Below, piece by piece: positions 1 to 7,696 of a stretch of DNA of 64,000 nt. The position numbers and the translations under genes were made by a program. The first letter of the stretch is position 1; every line of letters begins with the position of its first letter. The stretch spans positions 124,001 through 188,000 of the forward strand of contig JAXLWZ010000002.1 in the NCBI GenBank assembly GCA_046328225.1, given 5' to 3'. Origin of the DNA: Amarobacillus sp046328225. GTDB taxonomy: Bacteria; Chloroflexota; Dehalococcoidia; Tepidiformales; Tepidiformaceae. Under the pieces are notes generated by a model that did no database searches, was not told where the DNA came from, and saw nothing but the letters and a program-made list of their open reading frames with translations.

Positions 1-636
1 CGAAAGCGTGGCCAGGTCCTCGAAGCCGATGTAGGCGAAGAAGATGAGCGCCGCCCCCTGCAGGACCGGCAGCGGCTCTATCGCCGCCCGCAGGTTCGCG
101 GCATCGAAGTCCCAGAAGCCAATCGCCGACACCAGCACCAGGCCGCTCGCTTCGACGACCGTCAGCAGCCCGGCCACGCGCACCGACCCCAGCGCGCCGG
201 TCGCGGCGATGCCCAGGCCCGCCACGAGCACGACCCACGCGCCCGCGCCGCGCTCCAGCGAGGTGAGCGCTTCCAGGTAGCCGCCGAAGCCCAGGGCGAC
301 CGTGCCGCCCGCCACGATCTCGGCCGTCACCGTCAGCCACCCGACGACGAACGCGACATGGATGCCGAACGCCCGCCGCGCGTATTCGAAGCCCGCCCCC
401 GCGGCCGGGTAGGCCGCCGCGAGTTCGGCGTAGCTGAGCCCGGTGAACACGGTCACGAGCGCCGCCAGCAGGAAGCTCGCCCAGATGTGCGGGCCCGCCT
501 GTTCGGCCGCCGCCCCGATGAGCGCATACACGCCGGCGCCGAGGATGACGCCCAGCCCCGCCAGCGTGAGCTCGGCCAGCCCGAGGCTTCGTACGAGCGT
601 CCCGGGTTCCGCCGGCCGGCTACTGGTGGCGTCCAT
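1..636 (-). CDS. APC-family amino-acid permease (3' end beyond window)
   Basis: Integral membrane transporter of the amino acid-polyamine-organocation superfamily; only the first 212 residues lie in the window. After a short soluble N-terminus, residues 27-41 carry the glycine-rich TM1 signature (ILGAGVYALIG at 31-41), followed by alternating hydrophobic segments. The last visible helix reads FFAYIGFEDLA, typical of TM6 in cationic amino acid transporter/YfnA-like members. The ATG at 634-636 is chosen because it sits just before the conserved TM1 block; an ATG slightly upstream is in another frame. Substrate cannot be told. It is transcribed in the same direction as the hydrolase gene upstream of it. 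Confidence 0.85.
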   Translation of the reverse strand, partial: MDATSSRPAEPGTLVRSLGLAELTLAGLGVILGAGVYALIGAAAEQAGPHIWASFLLAALVTVFTGLSYAELAAAYPAAGAGFEYARRAFGIHVAFVVGWLTVTAEIVAGGTVALGFGGYLEALTSLERGAGAWVVLVAGLGIAATGALGSVRVAGLLTVVEASGLVLVSAIGFWDFDAANLRAAIEPLPVLQGAALIFFAYIGFEDLATLS

Positions 637-707
637 GACAACAGCATGGCCCGTGCCGCCGCTCGCGGTCACGGGCCGTTGGCTGCGAAATGGGGGCTTT
701 GGGCGGC

Positions 708-1502
708 TTAGCGCGCGCCCACCGGCCCGGCCACCTTCGCCAGGAAGGCATCGACGATGGCGTTATACGGTCCCGCCGCCTCGTAGTAGACGTTGTGCGG
801 CGCCCCCGCGATCGCGTGGTACTCCGAGTGCGGCACGAGCTCGTGCAGCGTTTCGCAGCGCGGCACGGCGCCATCGAGCGCCCCCACGATGATGCACATC
901 GGCGAGGTGATCCGGCTCACCGCCTTGCCCATGCCATTGCGCTCGGCCACCGTCGCCGCCGATGCCGCGCGCGGGTGCCGCAACGCCTCGATGCGCGTCG
1001 CCGTCGAACGGATGCGCAGGTAGCGCTCGTACATCCGCGGCTGCGCCGCCTTGAAGCCGTCCGTGAGCGAATCGCCGATGGGGAGGAAGAGCACCTCCGG
1101 GTCGAGCGGCCGCGCGGCCGGCATCGGTGCGCCATCGAGCGTCACGCCCGCCCCCGAGGGGATGAGCGCGAGCGCGTCGCCGGGATGCCGCGTCGCCCAG
1201 CGCGTGAGCGTGTTCCCGCCCATGGAGTTGCCCGCGAGGATGGGCCGCGTGATGCCCATCGCCGCGAGGAAGCCCTCAAGCTCGTCCACGCGGTCCGGCT
1301 CATCGGCATCGCGCGGCGAATTCGACGAGTGGCCGTGGTTCACGCTGTCGTAGGCGATGCAGCGGAAGCGGTCGCGCAGGTGCGCGAACTGCTGCCACCA
1401 TGCCTCGCCGCACGAGCTCATGCCATGCAGGAAGACGATCGGCTGCCCGGCGCCTTCCTCCACGTAGTAGATGTCGTTGCCGCCCACTTCGATCCAGGAC
1501 AT
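708..1502 (-). CDS. alpha/beta hydrolase
   Basis: 264-residue alpha/beta-hydrolase-fold enzyme, probably cytoplasmic (no signal peptide). The oxyanion-hole motif HGMSS is at residues 26-30. The nucleophile elbow GNSMGG places the catalytic Ser at 93, the acid is probably Asp210 (GALDGAVP) and the His is His236 (GAPHNVYYE). The family includes esterases, C-C hydrolases and haloperoxidase-like enzymes; substrate is not identifiable. A purine-rich GGAGGGAG stretch upstream of the ATG supports the start. It lies 67 bp downstream of a VOC-family gene on the same strand, a pairing often seen in aromatic ring-cleavage clusters, but no other such gene is present. Confidence 0.88.
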   Translation of the reverse strand: MSWIEVGGNDIYYVEEGAGQPIVFLHGMSSCGEAWWQQFAHLRDRFRCIAYDSVNHGHSSNSPRDADEPDRVDELEGFLAAMGITRPILAGNSMGGNTLTRWATRHPGDALALIPSGAGVTLDGAPMPAARPLDPEVLFLPIGDSLTDGFKAAQPRMYERYLRIRSTATRIEALRHPRAASAATVAERNGMGKAVSRITSPMCIIVGALDGAVPRCETLHELVPHSEYHAIAGAPHNVYYEAAGPYNAIVDAFLAKVAGPVGAR

Positions 1503-1569
1503 TGGCAGGCTCCCTCCGGGTGTGTTGTGCGCCGCATCCTACGCGCGCGTTTCACGCCCCGGTAGCCCG

Positions 1570-2043
1570 CTACGCCTTCGGCGCCACCCGCTCCAGCTGC
1601 GGCCACGCCTTGCCGCTCGCACGAATGCGTTCGACTTCCTCCGCCGGCGGCTCCCACAGCGCCTCCAGCTCGTTGCCCTCGGGGTCGAAGAACATCACGT
1701 TCGCCGACGAGTTCGAATCGCTGTATCCGGCGATGTGCACGCCGTGTTCGATCAGCCGCCGGTGCAGCGCCTCCAGCGCCTCGAACGATGGCATCTCCCA
1801 CGCCATGTGGTACATGCCCACGCGCGCCGGGTCCGGCCCGGGGGCGTCCGCCGGCAGCGGCATCAGCGCGATCTCGTGCGAGGCGTCCTCGCGAATGCCA
1901 AGGAACGCGATGCGCTGGCCGCCGCGCCGCAGCGTCAGCCCAAGGACGTCCGCGTAGAAGCGCGCGGCCTTCTCGACATCGCGCACGCGCAGCGCGATGT
2001 GGCCCAGCTGGGTTGGAACATGGCTCGTGGGGGTCGTGGTCAT
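1570..2043 (-). CDS. VOC-family (glyoxalase/extradiol dioxygenase-like) protein
   Basis: 157-residue single-module vicinal-oxygen-chelate protein. Likely metal ligands are His15 (GHIALRV), His79 (MYHMAWE) and Glu127 (GNELEALW), the usual H/H/E set. The region DVEKAARFYADVLGLTL is the standard first beta-alpha unit. Probable function is a metal-dependent lyase, dioxygenase or isomerase; a catechol-2,3-dioxygenase-like role is suggested by the similarity and by the neighbouring alpha/beta hydrolase, but remains inference. A TATATT box at 2078-2083 (read on this strand) about 35 bp upstream is a plausible -10, implying a short leader. Confidence 0.85.
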   Translation of the reverse strand: MTTTPTSHVPTQLGHIALRVRDVEKAARFYADVLGLTLRRGGQRIAFLGIREDASHEIALMPLPADAPGPDPARVGMYHMAWEMPSFEALEALHRRLIEHGVHIAGYSDSNSSANVMFFDPEGNELEALWEPPAEEVERIRASGKAWPQLERVAPKA

Positions 2044-2112
2044 TAGGGGGGACTGCTCTCCGGTAAGGGTGCGACCAAATATAGCCGCCCCGGAGTGCCC
2101 GCGTGCGAATCC

Positions 2113-2316
2113 TTACCCGCGAACGCGCGCCTCGCGCAGCGCCGCCTGCCGCGTCCGCGCCGCGACGATGGTCCCCGCCGCGCAAAGCCCCAGCAGCACC
2201 GTCGCCGCGAGCCCGTCCGTCGCGCCCGAACCCACGCGGATGGCGGCCTCGATGGCGCACCACGCCGCCGCCGGCCATGCCACCAGCTCGAACAGCCAGT
2301 AGCCGCGCTCCCTCAC
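2113..2316 (-). CDS. small two-helix membrane protein
   Basis: 67-residue protein starting with GTG, with two hydrophobic segments (about 8-27 and 36-52) separated by a Gly-rich turn and ending in a basic tail. The start overlaps the stop of the upstream cyclic-di-GMP gene (GTGA arrangement), so translation is probably coupled. I do not recognise the family. Location next to a receiver-GGDEF-HD-GYP protein suggests co-regulation, but a functional link is only inferred. Confidence 0.6.
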   Translation of the reverse strand: MRERGYWLFELVAWPAAAWCAIEAAIRVGSGATDGLAATVLLGLCAAGTIVAARTRQAALREARVRG

Positions 2317-3869
2317 GCCGCGTCCTCGCGCAGCGCCCCGTATTCGCGTTCGACCATCTTCACGAACTCGATCGCCAGGTCCGGGTCGAACTGCGTGCCC
2401 CGCCCGCGCATGATCTGGTCCACCGCCTGCTCCAGGCTGAGCCCCTTGCGGTACGGCCGGTCCGTGGTCATCGCGCTGTAGGCGTCGGCGAGCGTGAAGA
2501 TGCGCGTCGGATACGTGATCTCCTCGCGAGCAAGCCCGCCGGGGTACCCTTCGCCGTCGAAGCGTTCGTGGTGGTGCCGCACCAGGTTCACGACCGTGTC
2601 CAGGTCCGTCACCGCCGCCGCGATGGCCGCGCCCATCACCGGGTGCTCCTCCATCGTCTTGCGCTCCTCCAGGGTCAGCGGGCCCGGCTTCCGCAGCACG
2701 TCATCGGGCACGACGATCTTGCCCAGGTCGTGGATCGGCCCGCCGATGCTGATGGCCGTCATCTGCTCCGGCGGCAGCATGAGCAGCCGCCCCAGCGTCG
2801 CCGCCAGGTGCGTCGCGTGGTCGCTGTGGAAGCGCGTGTAGCTATCGCGCCGGTCGATCGCCTTCACCAGGTTGCGCAGCGCCTTCAGGTTCGAAATCTT
2901 CATCGCGTCCGGCGTCGCGTGCTCCATCGCACTGCCAATGAGCGCCGGCGTCACCGACTTATCGACGTACATCTGGTCTTCCGCCGCCGCGATCAGGTCG
3001 CGCGGTGTCTCCATGCCCTTGAACGTCGAAATCCCCACGCTCACGCGCGTCGGCAGCACAATTTGCGAACCGTTCATCACTTCGATGCGCTGCACGGCCT
3101 CGCGGATGCGCTCCACGATGCGCCGCGCCTCGATTGCCGAGCTCTTCGGGAACACGGCCACGAACTCATCGCCGCCGAAGCGGCCGTACACATTCGGCTC
3201 CGTCACGTGCTCGGCGAGCGCGTTGCTCACGCCCCGCAGCACGGCGTCGCCCTGGTCGTGGCCAACGAAGTCGTTCAGGAGCTTGAAGTTGTCGATGTCG
3301 AAGTAGGCGACCGCCATCGCGTTGTTCTCGCGCCGCGCCGTTTCCACCGCATCATCGATGAACTCGTCGACGAAGCGCCGGTTCGGACAGCCCGTGAGCG
3401 CGTCCGTGTAGGCCAGCTGGCGGTAGACCTCGGCCTGCTCCGCGGCAATTCGCTGCCGCCGCGTGAGAATCGCCTTGTTCAGCAGGTGCCACAGCACCTC
3501 GGCATCGAACGGCTTGCCAAGGAAGTCGTCCGCGCCCGCTTTCATCGAACGCACGGCGACATCGACATCGACGAAACCGGTGATCGCGACGACGCCGATG
3601 GTCGGCACCGCCTGGCGCAACGCCGCGATCACATCCAGCCCCGACATGTCCGGCAGGCTGATGTCGCAGGCGACGGCGTGAAAGAGGTTGTGGCGCGCGG
3701 CCTCGATCGCCGCCCCGCCCGTGCGCTCGACCTGCACCGACCCCGCGAAGCGCGAAAGCACGAGCTGGACCAGCCGCCCCAGCGACGGGTCATCCTCGAC
3801 CACGAGCACACGCAGATCCGATTCGCCGCCCGCCGGGTATCGCGCATTCATCCCCTTGTGTTTCGGCAC
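2313..3869 (-). CDS. response regulator with GGDEF and HD-GYP domains
   Basis: 518-residue soluble signalling protein that could both make and break cyclic-di-GMP. Residues 19-132 form a receiver domain with acidic pair Glu25/Asp26-27, phospho-acceptor Asp69, Thr97 and Lys119. Residues about 150-305 form a diguanylate cyclase with intact FGGDEF at 231-236; no RxxD inhibitory I-site precedes it. Residues about 325-510 form an HD-GYP phosphodiesterase with HD at 380-381 and EGYPGG at 440-445. All catalytic signatures look intact. No histidine kinase gene is adjacent. A second in-frame ATG exists at residue 7. It is followed by an overlapping small membrane-protein gene. Confidence 0.9.
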   Translation of the reverse strand: MPKHKGMNARYPAGGESDLRVLVVEDDPSLGRLVQLVLSRFAGSVQVERTGGAAIEAARHNLFHAVACDISLPDMSGLDVIAALRQAVPTIGVVAITGFVDVDVAVRSMKAGADDFLGKPFDAEVLWHLLNKAILTRRQRIAAEQAEVYRQLAYTDALTGCPNRRFVDEFIDDAVETARRENNAMAVAYFDIDNFKLLNDFVGHDQGDAVLRGVSNALAEHVTEPNVYGRFGGDEFVAVFPKSSAIEARRIVERIREAVQRIEVMNGSQIVLPTRVSVGISTFKGMETPRDLIAAAEDQMYVDKSVTPALIGSAMEHATPDAMKISNLKALRNLVKAIDRRDSYTRFHSDHATHLAATLGRLLMLPPEQMTAISIGGPIHDLGKIVVPDDVLRKPGPLTLEERKTMEEHPVMGAAIAAAVTDLDTVVNLVRHHHERFDGEGYPGGLAREEITYPTRIFTLADAYSAMTTDRPYRKGLSLEQAVDQIMRGRGTQFDPDLAIEFVKMVEREYGALREDAA

Positions 3870-3899
3870 CGGGGAGAGGCTCTGAATGCCGTGTTTACC

Positions 3900-4571
3900 C
3901 TATGACGTCTCGGGGCGGACCCAGATGCGATTGGCCACCTGCGTGCCCACCACCACCGTACGCTCGCCGATGCGCGCCGTGATCGTCCCCCGGTACGGCG
4001 CCACCGATTCGAGCATCGCCGTCACCCCCGGGCGAATCCCTTCCTCATCGAAGAAGCGCAGCAGCTGCTCGTCCTCTTCGAACACCCGGTCGATGACCAC
4101 GGCCGTGCCCTCGGTCACATCGGCGAGCGTCGTCATGGGGAGGACGGGCGTCGCGCCCGTAATGGGGATCGGGTAGCCGAACGGGCTCTTCTGGGGCCGG
4201 CCGAGCATTTCGTAGAGGCGGGGTTCGGTCACATCCGATATCCCGTGCTCGAGCAGGTGCGCTTCCTCGTAGGCGCGCCACCACTCCAGCTTGAGCACAT
4301 CCGTCAGCAGGCACTCGGCCAGGCGGTGACGGCGAACCATCTCCTCCGCCCGCACCAGTCCCTCCTGCGTGAGGTGAATTTGTTTCTTCCCATCGATGTC
4401 TACCAGGCCATCCCGCTGGAGCCGCTTCAACATTCCCGCCACCGATGGCGGCGTGATCTCCAGGCGATCGGCGAGCCGCACGGCGATGACATCCAGTCCC
4501 TCGTCGTGGTGCAGCCGGTAGATCGTCGTCAGGTAGTCATCGGTCGCGACATTCGACACCTGCTTCGGCAT
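3900..4571 (-). CDS. DtxR/MntR-family metal-dependent regulator
   Basis: 223-residue transcription factor. An N-terminal winged helix-turn-helix (LADRLEITPPSVAGMLKRL, residues about 33-51) is followed by the dimerisation/metal-binding helix pair (RRHRLAECLL and EEAHLLEHGIS, giving His and Glu ligands). The C-terminal region from about 150 is an SH3/FeoA-like domain. Such proteins repress metal uptake genes when bound to Fe(II) or Mn(II). No metal transporter is in the window, so the regulon is unknown. It is divergent from the PadR-like gene, with 116 bp between them that may hold the operators of both; I saw no convincing DtxR-box palindrome there. Confidence 0.88.
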   Translation of the reverse strand: MPKQVSNVATDDYLTTIYRLHHDEGLDVIAVRLADRLEITPPSVAGMLKRLQRDGLVDIDGKKQIHLTQEGLVRAEEMVRRHRLAECLLTDVLKLEWWRAYEEAHLLEHGISDVTEPRLYEMLGRPQKSPFGYPIPITGATPVLPMTTLADVTEGTAVVIDRVFEEDEQLLRFFDEEGIRPGVTAMLESVAPYRGTITARIGERTVVVGTQVANRIWVRPETS

Positions 4572-4687
4572 GTTCAGAATGTGCCATGGGTCGGCATTCG
4601 GGGCCAGCGCGCATTTTCGCGAGCAATCACCATAAACAAGGCGTAACTGTAGCCATTGGCCAGCGGCGCACGGCAGAATCCTCGCAG

Positions 4688-5269
4688 ATGAGCCTTCGTT
4701 GCGCGCTCCTCGCCCAGCTCAATGTTGAAGAGCTTTCGGGGTACGAACTCACGCGCCGCCTCGCCGGGTCGCCCGGCCTCTTCTGGCAGGCGCGCTCACA
4801 GCAGATTTATCCCGAGCTTGTACGCCTCGAAGAGCAGGGGCTGCTCACCAGCCGCGTGGTCGAACAGGCCAGCCGCCCCGATAAGCGTCTCTACGCCATC
4901 ACCGAGATCGGCCGCGACCGCCTCGGCGAGTGGGTCCTCTCCGAATCGCCGCCCAGCTTCTCCAAGGACGACTTCCTGATGAAGGTCTGGAGCTACGGCA
5001 TGGTCGACCCGGCGGCCGCCCGGCGCGCGCTCTCGCTCCATCGCACGCACCACGAACTGCGCCTCGCCAGGTTCGAAGAAGCCGCTCGCGCCCAACCCGG
5101 CGCCGCCGAAGACCTCGACGCGCGCCAGTTCGGCGAACAGCTCACCCTCCACGCCGGCCTGCACGTCGAGCGTTCGCTGCTCGCATGGTGCGCCATGGCC
5201 GACGAGTGGCTGCGCGATCGCGAAGCCGCTACGCGGCCCTCCGCCACGGAGACGGAACAGACGGCGTAG
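4688..5269 (+). CDS. PadR-family transcriptional regulator
   Basis: 193-residue regulator. Residues 1-80 form the PadR winged helix: ALLAQLNVEELSGYELTRR, then WQARSQQIYPELVRLEEQG and DKRLYAITEIGRDRL. The C-terminal half (about 95-180) is the helical Vir-like dimerisation domain. The reading frame extends further upstream, but the ATG at 4688 starts exactly at the conserved domain. PadR proteins typically repress genes for phenolic-acid or drug response; the target here is unknown. Its 3' end overlaps a doubtful Cys-rich ORF on the other strand. Confidence 0.88.
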   Translation: MSLRCALLAQLNVEELSGYELTRRLAGSPGLFWQARSQQIYPELVRLEEQGLLTSRVVEQASRPDKRLYAITEIGRDRLGEWVLSESPPSFSKDDFLMKVWSYGMVDPAAARRALSLHRTHHELRLARFEEAARAQPGAAEDLDARQFGEQLTLHAGLHVERSLLAWCAMADEWLRDREAATRPSATETEQTA

Positions 5270-5414
5270 CCCGCGGCCCCGCTTCGCGCGCCAGGTCCAG
5301 CGTCGCGGCCGCCAACCATGCGGTGACGCACGGCGTCAGCGATCCGTTGGCATCGCAGCACGAGGCACAGCGCCCCGCGCGAGCGGACGTGGGAAACGGG
5401 CAGGCTTTTTCCAT
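5229..5414 (-). CDS. possible small cysteine-rich protein
   Basis: A 61-codon reading frame with a cysteine-rich N-terminal half (CPFP near residue 5, then CASCCD around residues 17-22 and PCV near residue 29) and a helical Ala/Leu-rich second half. I do not recognise it. It overlaps the 3' end of the PadR-like gene on the opposite strand by about 40 bp and has no clear ribosome binding site, so it could be spurious. It is reported because it is the only coding-like signal in the 331-bp gap 5270-5600; otherwise that gap shows only a purine-rich stretch near 5510-5550. Confidence 0.3.
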   Translation of the reverse strand: MEKACPFPTSARAGRCASCCDANGSLTPCVTAWLAAATLDLAREAGPRATPSVPSPWRRAA

Positions 5415-5600
5415 TCGGGCCACGGTTGCACCCCGGTGAACAAGGAATCTGCGGTGGTTGTCGGCACCATCCCGAACGAGGAACAGCCGGGTTTCCCCGC
5501 GGTGGATAAACCCAAGAGAAAAGAGAAAAGAGGAAAGAGAGAAGGGCGTGCGGGAACGGGCGGCGGATGGGCACGCTCCCAAGAACGAACGAGGCGCCTG

Positions 5601-6626
5601 TCAGGGCTGAGGAGGATCTGTGTCCACCGGTTCGAAGTGCACCGAAACGGGCTGTGACCAGACTCCCCAACTCCCCGCGACCTTGGCCCGAATGTACACC
5701 TCGATTCTGGCCACGGGGTACCCGCTGGCGTACGCGCAACCGGAGCAGTGGTTGTCCAGCTCGGAAATCTGCGTTGCTACAGGCCCAAAGAACGTGTTGG
5801 ACGACGCAGGTACCAATCGGGCCACGAGTTTGACCTCGTAAGCTTCAGCTCCGGCGCAATCTGTCCAGTCGAAGTGCCAATCGACCGAGTCATTGCCGTC
5901 GGTGCGTCCATTGTCGAGGTAGTCACCTGGTTGCGGTGTCAGAAGCTCGGGCACACATCCCCGCGGTGTGAGCAGGGTGACATATGGACTCGTTGAGTAG
6001 CCGTTCCAGCCCCACGTCCAGACCCAGTATCGGTAGTAGCGGTCGGGCTCAAGATCACGGTCCTGGTACGAAGTCGTGTTCGCGGGCAGCCACAGGGTAG
6101 TGTGGCTGTTCACATCGGTTCCCGGGCCGGGAAACCTCCAGAGGATGACTCCCAATTCATTCGATGCGGTGTCGGTCCAGTTCACGTCTACAACGCCCGG
6201 CGCCACCGACAGAGCGGTGATATCACGCGGTGCACCGGGCGGCCCACCGGCTGTGACAGCGTTCACCGCCACGCTCCAGGTTCCGCCTGCTTCGTTCGAC
6301 GCGACGACCCAATAGTAGTAGAGGGTCGAGGACTCCAATACTGGCCCCTGATTGTCGGTGAAACCCGTTCTCCCGCCTTCGATCACCCCGGCGAGTTCAA
6401 GCGGTTCGCCGATGCCCCAGCGCCAGCGGTAGATGGCGAATGCCACCGGCGGAGTCGGTGAACTCGACCACGACAGCCACACGGTTCCGTCAGGGAGGGG
6501 TTCGGCCGTAAGCCCGGCGACCGGCGCTGGAAGCACAGGGGCGGCAATTGCACCGTCGTTCGCGTGCACCCCGAGAACGAAGGCGAGACTTACGAGGAGA
6601 AGGAGGCTAACGCGGTTTCGAGTCAA
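5601..6626 (-). CDS. secreted fibronectin type III-domain protein
   Basis: 341-residue exported protein starting at TTG preceded by GGAGGGG. Residues 1-29 form a signal peptide (basic start, Leu/Val core, Ala-rich end). Two fibronectin-III-like modules follow (about 33-125 and 130-222), each with the usual Trp, Tyr-Tyr and Ser-Asn-Glu spacing. A third, less typical C-terminal beta-rich module (about 225-335) contains Cys pairs (CVPELL, DCAGAE, CSGCAY). No LPXTG-like sorting motif or C-terminal anchor is visible. Codon use is less GC-rich than in neighbouring genes, suggesting transfer or relaxed selection. Function is probably extracellular binding or adhesion; a sortase gene lies about 1 kb away but is not obviously its partner. 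Confidence 0.75.
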   Translation of the reverse strand: MTRNRVSLLLLVSLAFVLGVHANDGAIAAPVLPAPVAGLTAEPLPDGTVWLSWSSSPTPPVAFAIYRWRWGIGEPLELAGVIEGGRTGFTDNQGPVLESSTLYYYWVVASNEAGGTWSVAVNAVTAGGPPGAPRDITALSVAPGVVDVNWTDTASNELGVILWRFPGPGTDVNSHTTLWLPANTTSYQDRDLEPDRYYRYWVWTWGWNGYSTSPYVTLLTPRGCVPELLTPQPGDYLDNGRTDGNDSVDWHFDWTDCAGAEAYEVKLVARLVPASSNTFFGPVATQISELDNHCSGCAYASGYPVARIEVYIRAKVAGSWGVWSQPVSVHFEPVDTDPPQP

Positions 6627-6750
6627 ACGTCATCCCCTCCAGTCCACCCGGGTATCGTAGCGTGGTGTCCTGCCCATCACCAGCCACGATCCCGACAGGA
6701 GGATAAAGAGAAAAGGGCCACCCCGGGGGTGGCTCGCACCCCCGGGGTAG

Positions 6751-6785
6751 CCCCCTGGGAACTGGGAACCGGGGAACTGGGAACT
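6751..6785 (+). repeat. heptamer-tetrad element A
   Basis: Block of 7-bp units gggaact, gggaacc, gggaact, gggaact (one extra base between units two and three), i.e. the reverse complement of agttccc-type units. On its left it adjoins cggggtagcccc, the reverse complement of the GGGGCTACCCC motif seen beside other elements. It lies between the fibronectin-III gene and a small ORF. See the finding on RGYNNNN tetrads. Confidence 0.8.
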
Positions 6786-6787
6786 CG

Positions 6788-6997
6788 CTACCTCCCAAAG
6801 GCGAAGCGCAAGCGGTTGAGGAGCCCGCGGGGGGCCTGCTCATTCGCCGGCGCCGGCTCGGATTGCAGCTGCTTCATCAGCCGCCGCACCTCGGCCTGGC
6901 GGTACAGCGAATCCGGTTCTGCCTCGCCCGGGAAGTACCCGCGCGGCGACTGGCTTTTCGCCAGCTCTTCGAGATTCATCGGAACGATCGGGGACAT
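6788..6997 (-). CDS. small hypothetical protein, 69 aa
   Basis: 69-residue soluble, charged protein ending in an amphipathic basic segment (RGLLNRLRFAFGR). It has no signal peptide or known motif and I do not recognise it. A GCAGGAG sequence seven bases before the ATG supports translation. It starts four bases after the stop of a 59-codon ORF upstream on the same strand, so the two probably form an operon. The sequence is less GC-rich than the flanking genes. Confidence 0.55.
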   Translation of the reverse strand: MSPIVPMNLEELAKSQSPRGYFPGEAEPDSLYRQAEVRRLMKQLQSEPAPANEQAPRGLLNRLRFAFGR

Positions 6998-7001
6998 CGC
7001 A

Positions 7002-7181
7002 TTACTCCTGCGTTAACGGGGGAAGAGTCGTCGCTTGTTCGTGCGCCGTTGGCGCCGCGATTGCGAACGGATTGGCGGTGATTTCGAGCGAGATTTGCCG
7101 AAGTTGTTTGTACTTCAGCGCCACGCCCGCATCGGCCATGGCGGCGTTCTGCCGCACACGGATGATCGGTTGGGAATCCAT
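7002..7181 (-). CDS. small hypothetical protein, 59 aa
   Basis: A 59-residue ORF (MDSQPIIRVRQN at the start, ending LPPLTQE) whose TAA lies immediately upstream of the next small gene's start, with that gene's ribosome binding site inside its last codons. A second ATG in frame at residue 15 could also be the start. I do not recognise a family. The tight arrangement with the 69-residue ORF is the main support. No clear promoter was found upstream; the gap 7182-7366 shows nothing else convincing. Confidence 0.45.
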   Translation of the reverse strand: MDSQPIIRVRQNAAMADAGVALKYKQLRQISLEITANPFAIAAPTAHEQATTLPPLTQE

Positions 7182-7366
7182 GGCTGCTTCTGATCCTTGA
7201 ACTGCTGCTGGTAGCGTGAACGGCAGGGCCGCGAGCTGCTCCGGTAAGAGCGCTCCGTCTGGCGCGCCTGTTCAGCGCGCACAGATGCCCACAGTACGTA
7301 CCGCATCGACGCGAAACTGCACGCCGGTACGACGGGGAGAATGTGCCTGCTCTGGTGTCCGGACGG

Positions 7367-7407
7367 CGGTGAAAGAAAAACGCCGTACCGTTCCCGGTAC
7401 GGCGTTT
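7367..7407 (-). terminator. strong intrinsic terminator
   Basis: Perfect 13-bp inverted repeat (7378-7390 and 7395-7407) with a 4-base loop. Read on the minus strand it is followed by a T-rich run TTTTTCTTTC (7367-7376 plus stem end). This is a textbook Rho-independent terminator for minus-strand transcripts and ends the short unit that starts near 7530. Confidence 0.85.
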
Positions 7408-7434
7408 CGTACGCCGATTACCCGGAGCGGTCTG

Positions 7435-7491
7435 CTAACGCTTCTTTGCGCCGCCGCGGACGCCGGAAAGAACGGTCGAGTGCTTGGCCAT
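7435..7491 (-). CDS. 18-codon basic micro-ORF
   Basis: Encodes MAKHSTVLSGVRGGAKKR, a very basic peptide with no hydrophobic segment. A GGGAG sequence nine bases before the ATG, a near-consensus promoter 45-75 bp upstream and a strong terminator 28 bp downstream make it the only ORF of a transcription unit of about 155 nt. It may be a small protein, or the RNA itself may be the product. I do not recognise it. Confidence 0.5.
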   Translation of the reverse strand: MAKHSTVLSGVRGGAKKR

Positions 7492-7536
7492 CGTGCTCAC
7501 TCCCGGCGGATATCCCGCGCTTCAAGGTTGAGAACG

Positions 7537-7565
7537 ACAGTACGGGCGAAAAGGTTACTCGTCAA
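7537..7565 (-). promoter_or_regulatory. sigma-70-type promoter
   Basis: On the minus strand: -35 TTGACG (7560-7565), 17-base spacer, -10 TACTGT (7537-7542). Transcription would start near 7530 and end at the terminator around 7370. A small inverted repeat (CCGCC/GGCGG around 7577-7591) lies just upstream of the -35. Confidence 0.75.
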
Positions 7566-7696
7566 TACAAAATCTCTCCGCCTTTTGGCGGATCTCCAAC
7601 ACCCGCTGACACGCCCGGCGGCGCTCCCTTTCTCTCCCGCTTCCATCAGCTTTCCCGCTCCTCTGCCGATGATCCGCCCGGGAGTACACTGCCGCC

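Noticed and set aside
6607..6843. Proline-rich 78-codon ORF
   Set aside because: Its proline-rich core is just the translation of the heptamer element (repeating FPVPR), and it overlaps the fibronectin-III gene start.
7115..7306. 63-codon ORF rich in Ser/Arg upstream of the small-protein pair
   Set aside because: It overlaps the start of the 59-codon ORF in another frame, has no ribosome binding site and a shadow-like composition.
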